64,000 nt of DNA, from the NCBI GenBank assembly GCA_020062665.1, contig JAGUVW010000019.1, forward strand, positions 1 through 64,000. Reading direction: 5' to 3'. Source of the DNA: Pseudomonadales bacterium. Lineage in GTDB: Bacteria > Pseudomonadota > Gammaproteobacteria > Pseudomonadales > Ketobacteraceae. A program made the translations under genes and the position numbers. Every line of letters begins with the position of its first letter. Within the stretch, counting starts at the first letter, position 1. Shown in pieces: positions 46,575 through 56,800 of the stretch. The notes below the pieces were generated by a model. The model was not told the origin of the DNA. It saw nothing but the letters and a program-made list of their open reading frames with translations, and made no database searches.

Positions 46575-49500
46575 TCATGACACCATTCCCCGCAAAATCA
46601 ACGGGCTGGCATCGGTACGGGGCACAGTGTATTTGCGCAGAATGATCCGCAGATGCTCCGCCAGCACTCTCACATGGGGCGGATAGTTCATGGTGATGTG
46701 GTTGCCGGGCACCTCGTGTACCTCCAGCTTCCCTTCCACCAGTTCCTCCCAGGGCTTGTGGGGTAGCGGTGGAAAGTGGGCCATCGGCTCGGTGTGGCGG
46801 AAGAACACCACGTCGTGGGGATAGGTTTGCGGCGTGTAGTTGAAAGTAGCCTGCTGGTGGGCGATCCAGGTGTTGAACAGCGGCAGGCCGAGGTGCGGCG
46901 GCAGCACGTTACCCTTGCCGTGCACGCGCGCTTCGTCCAGCACGAATTCGATCTGGGCCTGGGGATCGAGCTGGCGCAGCTTCTCCAGCGGCACTGTCAG
47001 CTGGTCCTGCAGCAGGTAATGCAGGATGGCGGCGCTGTCGGTGAGATTAGCGGGCATCTGATGCGGCGCCGGCGTGTCGATCATTACCAGCAGACGCACC
47101 TCTTCGTCGTTGCCGCTCAGCTGCTGCGCCATTTCATACGCCACCAGTCCGCCGAACGAACTGCCACCCAGCAGATACGGTGGCTTGAAACCGGCTTTTT
47201 TCAGTTCAGCAATGTAACGCTCGGCCAGCGCGTAAACGGACTGCATGGGTTCTTCGGCACCGCTGAGACTGGGCGCCTGGAATGCGTAGAGTGGTTGCTG
47301 GAAACCAAGATTGCGCGCCAGATCCCGATAGAAAAATACTTCGCCGCCGATGGGATGCACCATCAGCAGCGGCACCTGTGGCGTGGAGCCGCGCTGGATC
47401 ATCACCAGCGGACTGTTGTTCACCACCGGCACGCCTTTGTCATCCAGCGCAAACCGGATATCACAGCAACGCTGGATGTGATCCGCCAGTTCCGCCACTG
47501 TGGGTTTCTGGATCAGGATGGGCGCGCTCAGCGGGATCTGGAATGTTTTGTTGAGACGATCCACCAGGTTGACGCCAGTAAGTGAATCGCCGCCCAGGTC
47601 GAAGAAATTGTCGTGCACGCCGAAATCGGTGCGGCCCAGGCTGTCCGCCCAACCGCGCCACACCAAGGTTTCCACATCGTCGCGGGGCGGCACGCAGGTC
47701 GCCGGCACGTCCACCACTTGTTCATCGATCGTGTCCGCTGGTGCAGTGGGGTGAATCAATGCCGTTTGCGGCGCAGCGCTTGCCTCCACCCAGTGCGGCG
47801 TGCGCTCGAACGGATAGGTGGGCAGCGGCACGCGGTAACGCTGGCGCTGGGAATGGAATTCATCCCAGTTGATATCCACACCTTGTTCCCACAGACGGCC
47901 AATGACCTTCAGCAGATGCTGGGTGTCCGAGATTTCTTCGTAGGCGTGACGGGTGGTGGCCAGCAACCAGTCATAGAGTTTGCGTCCGCTGTGCAGACGG
48001 GTGAGCGTGGTGAGCACTTTGCCCGGCCCCACTTCCAGAAAAATCAGCGCCTGCTCTGCATCCACATCTTCCCGCGCCTGAAACAGCGTGGACAAGCCCT
48101 GATGGAAGCGCACGGTGTTGCGCAGGTGATCGGCCCAGTAGCGAGGCGAGGTGGCCTGCTCCGGCGTGATCCACTTGCCGGTAAGACTGGACACGAACGG
48201 CATTTTCGGTGCCTGCGGCTGCCGCCGGCGCACGTAGGCTTCGAAGCGCTCCAGCACCGGATCCATCATGTGGGAGTGGAAGGCATGCGAAGTGTAGAGA
48301 ATGCGATTTTCCACACCGCGCCGATTGAGATGATCATGCAGATATTGGATCGCCTTGGCGGAGCCCGCCAGCACACATCGATCGGCACCATTCACCGCCG
48401 CCAGCGACACATCGTGATTGGTGAGCAGCACCGCTTCGGCTTCCGGCAACCGCACCGACAGCATTTCGCCCGGTTCCAGTTCCTGCATCAGCTGACCACG
48501 GATCGCCACCAGCTCCAGCGCCTGATCCAGCGTGAACACACCGGCCAGACACGCTGCCACATATTCACCCACGCTGTGACCCAGCATGAAGTCCGGCGTG
48601 ATGCCCCACGACATCAGGGTTTTCGCCAGCGCGTATTCAAAGATGAACAGGGCTGGCTGGGTGATGTAGGTCTGGTGCAGTTTTTCAGTCTGGCCGCGCG
48701 AGTCGTCTTCGGTCAGCTCTTCATAGACATGCATGAACTTGCCGCCGATTTTCGCCCGGCATTCGTCCACGATGTTGCGGAAAGTCAATTCCACCTGATA
48801 CAGATGCTTGCCCATGGAAATGTACTGGGAGCCCTGGCCGGAAAACAGAAATACGATTTTCTTCGGCCGTTCGCGGTAGTGGGTGGTGATGACCTGCTGC
48901 GGATTGAGTGCCATCAATTCAGCGATGGCTTCCTCGCGGTTGCGACACACCAGATGGCGGCGATGGGCGAACAGCGTGCGACCCACGTGCAGGGTGTAAC
49001 AGATGTTGGAAAAACTCTGGTCGGGATGATCGATCAGGTGCTGCACCAGACGTTCACTCATGGTGTTGAGTGCCGTGGGCGTGCGCGCCGACAGTGTTAG
49101 CAGGCGCCACGGCCGCCCTACTTCTGCTGGCGTTTCATTGGGCGCCTGGGTGAGGATGACGTGCGCGTTGGTGCCGCCCATGCCGAAGGAACTCACGGCG
49201 GCAAAGCGCTTGTCGCCGTTGGTTTCCCAGTCGCGCAGTTCGGTGTTCACATAGAACGGCGATTGCTCGAAATTGATTTTGGGATTGGGCGTGTTGAAGT
49301 GCAGCGACGGTGGCAGCTTCTGCTGTTCCAGCGCCTTGGCTGTCTTGATCAGGCCGGCGATTCCGGCCGCGGCGTCGAGATGGCCGATATTGGTTTTCAC
49401 CGAACCGATGGCGCAGGTTTTTTCCCACGTCCGTTTTTTGCTGCGTTCGTTTTTACTGGCATCGGCAGCGGCTTCTTCGCGAAATGTCTGACGCAGAGCT

Positions 49501-52500
49501 TCCAGCTCGATCGGATCACCCAGCGGCGTTCCGGTGCCGTGCGCTTCGATGTAGGTGATGCGCGATGGTTCAATGTCGGCGCTGACCTGAGCCAGGTGAA
49601 TGGCCTTGGCCTGGCCTTCCACCGATGGCGCGGTGTAGCCGGTTTTATTGGAGCCATCGTTGTTGGTGGCCGAGCCGCTGATCACCGCGTAGATGTGATC
49701 GTTATTGCGCAGCGCGTCGTCGAGCCGTTTCAGCAATACCACGCCACAGCCCTGGCCCTGCACGGTACCGGCGGCGTTGGCATCAAAGGCGCGACAGTGG
49801 CCATCCGGCGACATGATCATGCCTTCATGATAGAAGTAGCCGTTGTTGCCGAGCCGGCTCAGCGACACACCGCCGGCCAGCGCCGCATCGCATTCTTCAT
49901 TCACCAGCGCCTGACAGGCGGTGTGCACTGCCACCAGTGACGTGGAGCAGGCCGTCTGCACCACCATGGCAGGGCCATCCAGATTGAGTTTGTACGACAC
50001 CCGGGTGCAGAGAAAATCCTTGTCGTTGCCCAGCATCAGGGCGTAGTCGCCCACGGCAGCCACCAGTTCGGGATGGGCCGCCAGGTTGTTCACCAGATAC
50101 TGATTGATACCGACGCCACCATAGACACCGATGCGGCCCCTGAATTTTGCCGGCACGCAGCCAGCATCTTCCAGTGCTTCCCACGCGCATTCCAGAAACA
50201 GGCGCTGCTGCGGATCGGTGATCTGTGCTTCGCGCGGGGTGAAGCGGAAGAATGCGGCGTCAAATCCCGCCACGTCATTCAACACGCCCTTGGCCGGCAC
50301 GTAGTTGGGTGCGCGGATCACACTGTCGGGTACGCCAGCGGCGCGCAGCTGCTCCGGCGTGAAGAACGTGATGCTTTCCTTTTTTCCGCAGATGTTGTGC
50401 CAGAACTGCTCCACCGTTTCGGCACCGGGAAAGCGCCCCGCCATGCCCACGATCGCAATTTTTTCGCCGCCGGCTGCTTCCATCAGGCGCCGGCGCAACC
50501 GCATGCGTTCGACATGGGCATCCTCGCGCACGAAAAAGTGGTCTTCTTCCAGGTTGCTGTCGACGAAATTCGCCAGCGCGGCAATGGTGGGATACTTGTA
50601 CAGATCCACCATGGTGAGTTTTTCCCGCAGGAATTCCGGCAGCCGCGCGTGCACGTTCGCCAGCAGCAGGGAATGGCCGCCCAGGTCGAAGAAATTTTCA
50701 CGGATGCTGACATCCTTCAACCCCAGGCATTGTTCCCAGATGCCGGCGATGATGCGCTCGATCTCGTTGCGCGGCGCCTGGATGTCGCGGGCCAGTCCGG
50801 CGCGATCCTGCTGGCTGGGCAATGGCAGCGCCTTGCGATCGATTTTTTCATTGGGCGTGAGCGGAAACGCATCCAGCATCACAAACGCCGACGGCACCAT
50901 GTAGGCCGGCAGTTTGGCCGCCAGGAATTGCCGCAGGGAATGGCTATCAATGACTTCGCTGGCGTTCTTGACGATATAGGCCACCAGCATTTTGTCGGCT
51001 GCGGGCTGCCCCGGCACATCATCCCGCGCCATCACCAGCACGTCGTGCACGGCAGCGTGAGTGCGCAATACGGTTTCGATTTCACCCAGCTCGATGCGGA
51101 AGCCGCGCACTTTCACCTGATGATCGAGGCGCCCAAGGAATTCGAGACTGCCATCGTCGCGGAAACGGGCCAGATCACCGGTGCGGTACAGCCGTGCCTG
51201 CGGATCACTGGAAAACGGATCAGGCACAAAACGCTCTGCGGTCAGTTGCGCACGATTGAGATAGCCGCGCGCCACACCGGCGCCACCAATATAGAGTTCA
51301 CCGGCAATGCCCAGCGGCTGCGGCAGACCCTGCTCATCCAGAATGTACACCTGGGTGTTGGCCACCGGTTTGCCGATCAGCGGCGTGGACTGGCCATCGA
51401 TGGGCGTGGTGGTGGCCCACACCGTACATTCGGTCGGCCCGTAGGCGTTGTAAAGCGTGCGCCCCGCCGCCCACTTGCGCGCCATTTCCGCCGAGCAGGC
51501 ATCGCCACCCACCACCAGTGTGCGCAACTGCGGCAATGGTTGTGCCGGCAACACAGCCAGCAGCGCCGGCGGCAACAGCGTCCAGGTGATCTGTTGCAGG
51601 CGCAGAAAATCCAGCAACTGATGGCCGAACAATTCTTCCTTGCTGGCCAGCTGCAAGGTGGCGCCGCTGTGCAGCGCGATGGTGAGCTCGAACACCGAAG
51701 CATCGAAATTCATTGACGCAAACTGCAGCACGGTATCCGCCGCACCGAGATTGAAAACCTGACGCTGGGTCAGCAACAGGTGCGACAGGTTGCCGTGTTC
51801 GATCATCACGCCCTTGGGCTTGCCGGTGGAACCCGACGTGTAGATCACATAAGCGAGTTGCACGGGTGAAATATTGGTACCGGCGGATAAGGGTGCGAAC
51901 GTCTGTGCACGCAGCTGTTCCCAGATGAAAATCGGCGCGGCCACCTGTGCAGGCAATCTGTGCTGCAACACCTGGTTGGTGAGAATCGCCGCCGGCTGCG
52001 CGTCCTCCATGATGAAACGCAGACGATCGGCGGGATAGTCCGGATCGAGCGGCAGATAGCCGGCGCCGGCCTTGAGAATGCCAACGAAGCTGATCACCCA
52101 GGCCAGGCCGCGCTCCATGAAAACGCCGACGATTTTTTCGCTGCCCAGGTCACGCTGGAACAGCGCCTGCGCCACCCGTTCCGACAGCTGATCCAGCTCC
52201 CGGTAAGTGAGGCTGTCTTCACCCAGGCGCAGCGCTACCTGCTCCGGCTGCCGTTGCACCACGCGCGCGAACTGCTGCACGAACGTGTCGCCGCGATCCA
52301 GCGCCACGGTGGTATTGTTCCAGTCCCGCAGCAGGCGCTGACGCTCACCCGCCGACAGCATATCCAGCCGCGCAACGGGACACTGTGGTTGCTCGGCGAC
52401 GGCATCCATCAATGCGACAAAATGTTCCGCCATACGCTCGATGCGCGCGACATCGAACAGCTCGATGTTGTACTCAATGCCGAATTCCAGCCGTTCGCGG

Positions 52501-53738
52501 TATTTGTAAACCTTGAACGTCAGATCGAAATCATCCAGTTGCTGCACCAGGCTGTGCCGGGTCCATTCCCCCATGGCACCCAGACGCCAGCACTGACGGC
52601 CGTCCTCCACCGCTTCCACCAGGGGCTGCTCGCGATTTTCGAACCGGTTGATGTTCTCCCACACGAAGCACACCTGCACCAGCGGCGCCCGCGAGGGATC
52701 GCGATTGTCGGTGAACTGGCCCGCCAGCAGCGCGAACGGATAGTCCTGCGCATCCAGCGCCTGCTTGATCGTGACCTTCTGGCGCTGCAGCAACGTCAGA
52801 AAATCTTCCTGCGGTTCAATCCGCCCCGCCACCACCACCGCGTTGCTGAAATAGCCGTACACGCCGCGATAACGATCGTCGCGGCCTGCGGTGGGAATTC
52901 CCACCGCAATTTCACTCTGCCCGGTATAGCGATGCAGCAGCAGATGAAACAGGGTTTCGTACTGAATGAAGGGTGCAACACGCAACGCGCGCGTGCTGGC
53001 ATCGAAACGGGCCAAACGCTCCGGCGCGATGCTGAAATGATGATAGCGCTTGGTGCAGGTGCGCAGCGCCGGGCGCGGAAAGTCCGTCGGCAGATCCAGT
53101 ACTTTGGGTAGCGTTTCCAGCTGCTGGCGCCAGAATTCGGCCAGGGATTTTCCCGCTTCACTGCCGATCAGTGTGCCCTGCTCCTGCACATGATCCGCGT
53201 ACTGCAATGGCAGTGGTTTCCAGTCCGGAACCGCGCCACGCTGCAGCGCCCCATAGGCCAGCATCATGTCATTCAGCAGAATCATCAGCGACCACAGGTC
53301 AACGCTGATGTGGTGCTGGATGATGATCAGTACATCCGGGCGGCCTTCGCATTTACACCACACCCAACGGACCGGCACCTCTTCGTTGAGGCGGAACGGC
53401 CAGTGCAGCTCCAGCTCGATATGCTGACGCAGGCGGGATTCCGAAATCTCACCCAGCTCCACCACATCGATGCGCGGCTCGCCGGATTCCAACACCCGCT
53501 GCACCACGCGGCCCTGATCCGAAATGTCGTAAATCGTGCGCAGAATCGGATGGCGCTCGATCACACAGGCCATGGCACGACGAAACCGTTCCAGATCCAG
53601 ATCGGGCGGAATATCCCAGGCCATGTGGGCATTGTAGATGCCACTGTCGGGAAAGAACTGATGCAACATCCAGAGGGCTTCCTGCCCAGGAGTCACGGAC
53701 AACTCCTGCAAAACGCGAGGCTGAGTAGCAGATTTCAT
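46575..53738 (-). CDS. hybrid NRPS-PKS megasynthase, C-A-PCP-KS-AT-ACP-TE
   Basis: A 2387-aa one-protein assembly line. Condensation domain: HHISVDLWS near 142. Adenylation: YTSGSTGKPKG near 633, NAYGPTE, YRTGDLAR. Carrier: LGGHSLL near 1019. Ketosynthase, from about 1090: TACSTS with Cys near 1261, EAHGTGTPLGDP, NIGHLDAAAG. Acyltransferase: GHSVGE near 1719, HAFHSH (malonyl type). Second carrier: LGGDSL near 2046. Thioesterase: GGSSFGG near 2190, GNHITM. All catalytic residues looked for are present. No KR, DH, ER, MT or epimerase, so the product should keep a beta-keto group. My hand-aligned adenylation code is D-A-F-L-V-G-A-V-W-K, suggesting a hydrophobic residue. The N-terminal C domain implies an acyl or carrier-bound donor. 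ATG 53738 lacks a good ribosome site. No phosphopantetheinyl transferase or exporter is nearby. Confidence 0.93.
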   Translation of the reverse strand: MKSATQPRVLQELSVTPGQEALWMLHQFFPDSGIYNAHMAWDIPPDLDLERFRRAMACVIERHPILRTIYDISDQGRVVQRVLESGEPRIDVVELGEISESRLRQHIELELHWPFRLNEEVPVRWVWCKCEGRPDVLIIIQHHISVDLWSLMILLNDMMLAYGALQRGAVPDWKPLPLQYADHVQEQGTLIGSEAGKSLAEFWRQQLETLPKVLDLPTDFPRPALRTCTKRYHHFSIAPERLARFDASTRALRVAPFIQYETLFHLLLHRYTGQSEIAVGIPTAGRDDRYRGVYGYFSNAVVVAGRIEPQEDFLTLLQRQKVTIKQALDAQDYPFALLAGQFTDNRDPSRAPLVQVCFVWENINRFENREQPLVEAVEDGRQCWRLGAMGEWTRHSLVQQLDDFDLTFKVYKYRERLEFGIEYNIELFDVARIERMAEHFVALMDAVAEQPQCPVARLDMLSAGERQRLLRDWNNTTVALDRGDTFVQQFARVVQRQPEQVALRLGEDSLTYRELDQLSERVAQALFQRDLGSEKIVGVFMERGLAWVISFVGILKAGAGYLPLDPDYPADRLRFIMEDAQPAAILTNQVLQHRLPAQVAAPIFIWEQLRAQTFAPLSAGTNISPVQLAYVIYTSGSTGKPKGVMIEHGNLSHLLLTQRQVFNLGAADTVLQFASMNFDASVFELTIALHSGATLQLASKEELFGHQLLDFLRLQQITWTLLPPALLAVLPAQPLPQLRTLVVGGDACSAEMARKWAAGRTLYNAYGPTECTVWATTTPIDGQSTPLIGKPVANTQVYILDEQGLPQPLGIAGELYIGGAGVARGYLNRAQLTAERFVPDPFSSDPQARLYRTGDLARFRDDGSLEFLGRLDHQVKVRGFRIELGEIETVLRTHAAVHDVLVMARDDVPGQPAADKMLVAYIVKNASEVIDSHSLRQFLAAKLPAYMVPSAFVMLDAFPLTPNEKIDRKALPLPSQQDRAGLARDIQAPRNEIERIIAGIWEQCLGLKDVSIRENFFDLGGHSLLLANVHARLPEFLREKLTMVDLYKYPTIAALANFVDSNLEEDHFFVREDAHVERMRLRRRLMEAAGGEKIAIVGMAGRFPGAETVEQFWHNICGKKESITFFTPEQLRAAGVPDSVIRAPNYVPAKGVLNDVAGFDAAFFRFTPREAQITDPQQRLFLECAWEALEDAGCVPAKFRGRIGVYGGVGINQYLVNNLAAHPELVAAVGDYALMLGNDKDFLCTRVSYKLNLDGPAMVVQTACSTSLVAVHTACQALVNEECDAALAGGVSLSRLGNNGYFYHEGMIMSPDGHCRAFDANAAGTVQGQGCGVVLLKRLDDALRNNDHIYAVISGSATNNDGSNKTGYTAPSVEGQAKAIHLAQVSADIEPSRITYIEAHGTGTPLGDPIELEALRQTFREEAAADASKNERSKKRTWEKTCAIGSVKTNIGHLDAAAGIAGLIKTAKALEQQKLPPSLHFNTPNPKINFEQSPFYVNTELRDWETNGDKRFAAVSSFGMGGTNAHVILTQAPNETPAEVGRPWRLLTLSARTPTALNTMSERLVQHLIDHPDQSFSNICYTLHVGRTLFAHRRHLVCRNREEAIAELMALNPQQVITTHYRERPKKIVFLFSGQGSQYISMGKHLYQVELTFRNIVDECRAKIGGKFMHVYEELTEDDSRGQTEKLHQTYITQPALFIFEYALAKTLMSWGITPDFMLGHSVGEYVAACLAGVFTLDQALELVAIRGQLMQELEPGEMLSVRLPEAEAVLLTNHDVSLAAVNGADRCVLAGSAKAIQYLHDHLNRRGVENRILYTSHAFHSHMMDPVLERFEAYVRRRQPQAPKMPFVSSLTGKWITPEQATSPRYWADHLRNTVRFHQGLSTLFQAREDVDAEQALIFLEVGPGKVLTTLTRLHSGRKLYDWLLATTRHAYEEISDTQHLLKVIGRLWEQGVDINWDEFHSQRQRYRVPLPTYPFERTPHWVEASAAPQTALIHPTAPADTIDEQVVDVPATCVPPRDDVETLVWRGWADSLGRTDFGVHDNFFDLGGDSLTGVNLVDRLNKTFQIPLSAPILIQKPTVAELADHIQRCCDIRFALDDKGVPVVNNSPLVMIQRGSTPQVPLLMVHPIGGEVFFYRDLARNLGFQQPLYAFQAPSLSGAEEPMQSVYALAERYIAELKKAGFKPPYLLGGSSFGGLVAYEMAQQLSGNDEEVRLLVMIDTPAPHQMPANLTDSAAILHYLLQDQLTVPLEKLRQLDPQAQIEFVLDEARVHGKGNVLPPHLGLPLFNTWIAHQQATFNYTPQTYPHDVVFFRHTEPMAHFPPLPHKPWEELVEGKLEVHEVPGNHITMNYPPHVRVLAEHLRIILRKYTVPRTDASPLILRGMVS

Positions 53739-53808
53739 GACAAGCAACCATCAGGTACAGCGTGAAACGGGCACCGACACGACACAATGGGCAAAGCGGA
53801 ATCACCGC

Positions 53809-53829
53809 GACCGGCGGTCAATGCCGGTC
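53809..53829. promoter_or_regulatory. perfect inverted repeat upstream of the megasynthase
   Basis: GACCGGC, 7 nt, GCCGGTC, about 70 nt before the megasynthase ATG. No T-run follows on either strand, so an operator (perhaps for the TetR gene) is likelier than a terminator. Confidence 0.35.
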
Positions 53830-53894
53830 ACGACGGGTTTTGGCGGCAGGCGGACGCTTTCGCTCAATGATGAAAGTATAGAAGACTATTTTGG

Positions 53895-56800
53895 TTATGC
53901 AGGCGAATCCCGCATGCCGAGGGTGAAGTAGAACGTGGCGCCCGCGCCCACCTGCGCCTCGGCCCAGACTTCACCACCGTGACGCTGGATGATGCGCTGC
54001 ACCGTGGCCAGGCCGATGCCGGTACCGGTAAAGTCCTTTTCGTTGTGCAGGCGCTGGAAGCTGGTGAACAGCTTGTCGGCATAACGCATGTCGAAACCGG
54101 CACCGTTATCACGCACGAAGAACACCGTTCTGCCCTGCCGCTCCAGCATGCCGAATTCCACCTTGGGCCGTGGCACCTTGGCGGAATATTTCCAGGCGTT
54201 GTTGAGCAGGTTTTCCAGCGCCGAATACAGCAGGCGATGATCGCCTTTCACTGTCACCGTTGCCGTGCAGATCCACTCCACTTTCTGTTGCGGGTACTGT
54301 TGCAGCAGATCTTCGGCGATGGCGTTGGCGATGTCGGCCAGATTCACTTCTGCCACGTGCAATTCACTGCGCGTGACCTTGGCCAGCGCCAGCAGGCCAC
54401 CGATCAGGTTCGACATTCTGTCAGTGTTGCGGCACACCCGTCGCAGCAGATCGCGGCCTGCGTCGCTGAGCGATGCAGCGTGCTGATCCAGCAGCATCTT
54501 GCTGAAGCCATTGATGTTGCGCAGCGGACCTCGCAGATCATGGGACACGGAATAGCTGAAGGCTTCCAGCTCCCGGTTCACCGCCTTGAGTTCCGCCGTG
54601 CGCAATTCCACTTTCTGTTCCAGGCCGGCATTGAGCGCCTGCACCTCGTCGAACAGACGCGCGTTTTCCAGCGAAATGGTGGCCTGCGCCAGCAGCAGCT
54701 GCAGCACCTGCAGACGATCGTCGGTGAAGGCGTTCGCCACCAGACGGTTTTCCAGATACAACACGCCGGCCATGCTGTTGCGGTGATGCAGCGGCATGCA
54801 CAGAATCGACAGCGGCTTGGTCTGACGCACGTAGCGATCCCGCGACCAGGTTTCGTGCGTGGCGACATCCTGGATCAGCAGCGCCTTGTCGGTCAGCAGC
54901 ACATAACGCAACAGATCCTGCGGCAGCAGCGTGGAATCCACCACCGGCAGATTCTGCTGCACCACTGCTTCGTTACCGGCCTGATCCAGCGTCATCAGCG
55001 CTTCCAGGTGCAGCACACCGTTGCGCTCCACTACCAATGCGGCAGACTGGGCACCGGCATTTTCCAGAATGATGTGAAGGATTTTTTTCAGCAACCGATC
55101 CAGGATCAGTTCGCCGGAAATCGCCTGCGACGACTTGATCACCGATTCCAGATCCAGCTGCGATGAAGCACGGAAGCTGTGAGGGCCGGTCGACACCGGC
55201 ACACCGTCACTGATGGCGCGCACCAGCCCGTTGACCGGCAGCTCGAACAATTCCGGAAAGTCCGCCACCAATTTCTGCTGCTTGACGACACAGCCCCAGC
55301 GCCCGTAGACGTAATACGCTTCGCGCAGCGCCTGCGCCGCAAACTCGTTCCAGCCCAGCCCGTTCAGGTAGCGCCCCAGCCACTCCTGCGCCAGCGCCTC
55401 GTACTGTAAAAAGCCATTGTGACGGGCAGCCAGCAAGGCGGAGCGATAGCTGTCGATGGTGGTCTGCAGATTGCCTTGCAGCTGGGCGATCTGCGCCGCC
55501 ACCAACCAGCGCTTGTGGGTGAAGTTGGTGGCGCACATCTGCGAGCAGTCGATGTAGTGCTGTTCGATCTGCTGCAGTGTATTCAACACGGCGTCGCGAT
55601 TTTCTGCCGTGGCAGTAGCGCTCAGCAGCAGCGCCTTCAGCACCGGATGATCCAGCGTGGGCGGCAGGCCTGGCACGCGCTCCAGCACGGCTTCTGCCAC
55701 CGCCAGCTGCTCGATGCCAGCCGCATACTGTTCGCTCCAGAAGCACCAGTGCAGCCGCAGATGTTCGACAAAGGCCAGCAAGGTGCTGCCACGCACGATC
55801 TGCAATTCCAATTCGCTGAAGGCACTGTCTTGCAGCTGATGGGGTGCTTGCGGATTCTGCAGCATGCGGATCAAACGCTGATAATGGCGTCCGGCAGACA
55901 CCTGCAACTTGTGGCGCTGCATCAGCGTATCGAGCTGCTCCACATTGGCGCTGATCTCGGTCAGGGGATCACCCTTGGCAAAGCGCACGATGGGCACGTT
56001 CGACAGACACCCCATGCCGATCGCCACGTCGCCATATTCGAAGCCGGCATTAATCCCACGCCACAGAATTTCGATGGCCTCCTGAAACGGCCGGAAGTGA
56101 AACCAGATACCGGAACCGGAAAATAGATAGATCTGCAGGCAGTTGCGTTTGTTGGGCGCCTTGTCGGCAAAATTGATGGCCATCAGCGCCAGTTCAGACG
56201 CCTGCGTGAATTGCCGCTGCCACACCAGAATGCCGGCATATTGTCCCAGCAGCGACGCCGTCACGTCGCACAGACCGTGATCCAGCAGCAACCGCATGCT
56301 TTTGCAGGCAATCAGTTCGCACATCACGCGGTTGCCGCCGACATAGCTGCCCAGAAACAGCGCCGACAGGATATTCGCCGCCAGCGCCGTCACCGGTGCG
56401 GCGCCGGGGGAAAGCTGGATGCAGCGCGCCAGCGGACGCCCTGCCACCCGTTGCGCAATGGCCTGGGTTTCCGCTTCCAGTTCCGCCATGATGCGCGCCG
56501 GCTCCGGCAGGCTGATGCCACAGTGACGCAAACCATCCACGCCCATTTTCACCGCGTAATCGCGCCGCCCTCGCACGATATTGCTGTTGAGCAGCAGAAA
56601 ACAGATACGGGCTTTCTCGATCGGCGTGCGCAGCGTCTGCAGGGTCAGATCCGCCAGCTGTTCGGCAGCATCAAACTGGGCATCCAGAATCTCGCACTCC
56701 ACACTCAGCAGATGAATCGGCGCCGCCAGATCGTAGTGCTGTTCCCAGGCGTTTTCCGGCAACAACATGCGCGCCACGCGGGTGTGTCGGGCCGCTGCAT

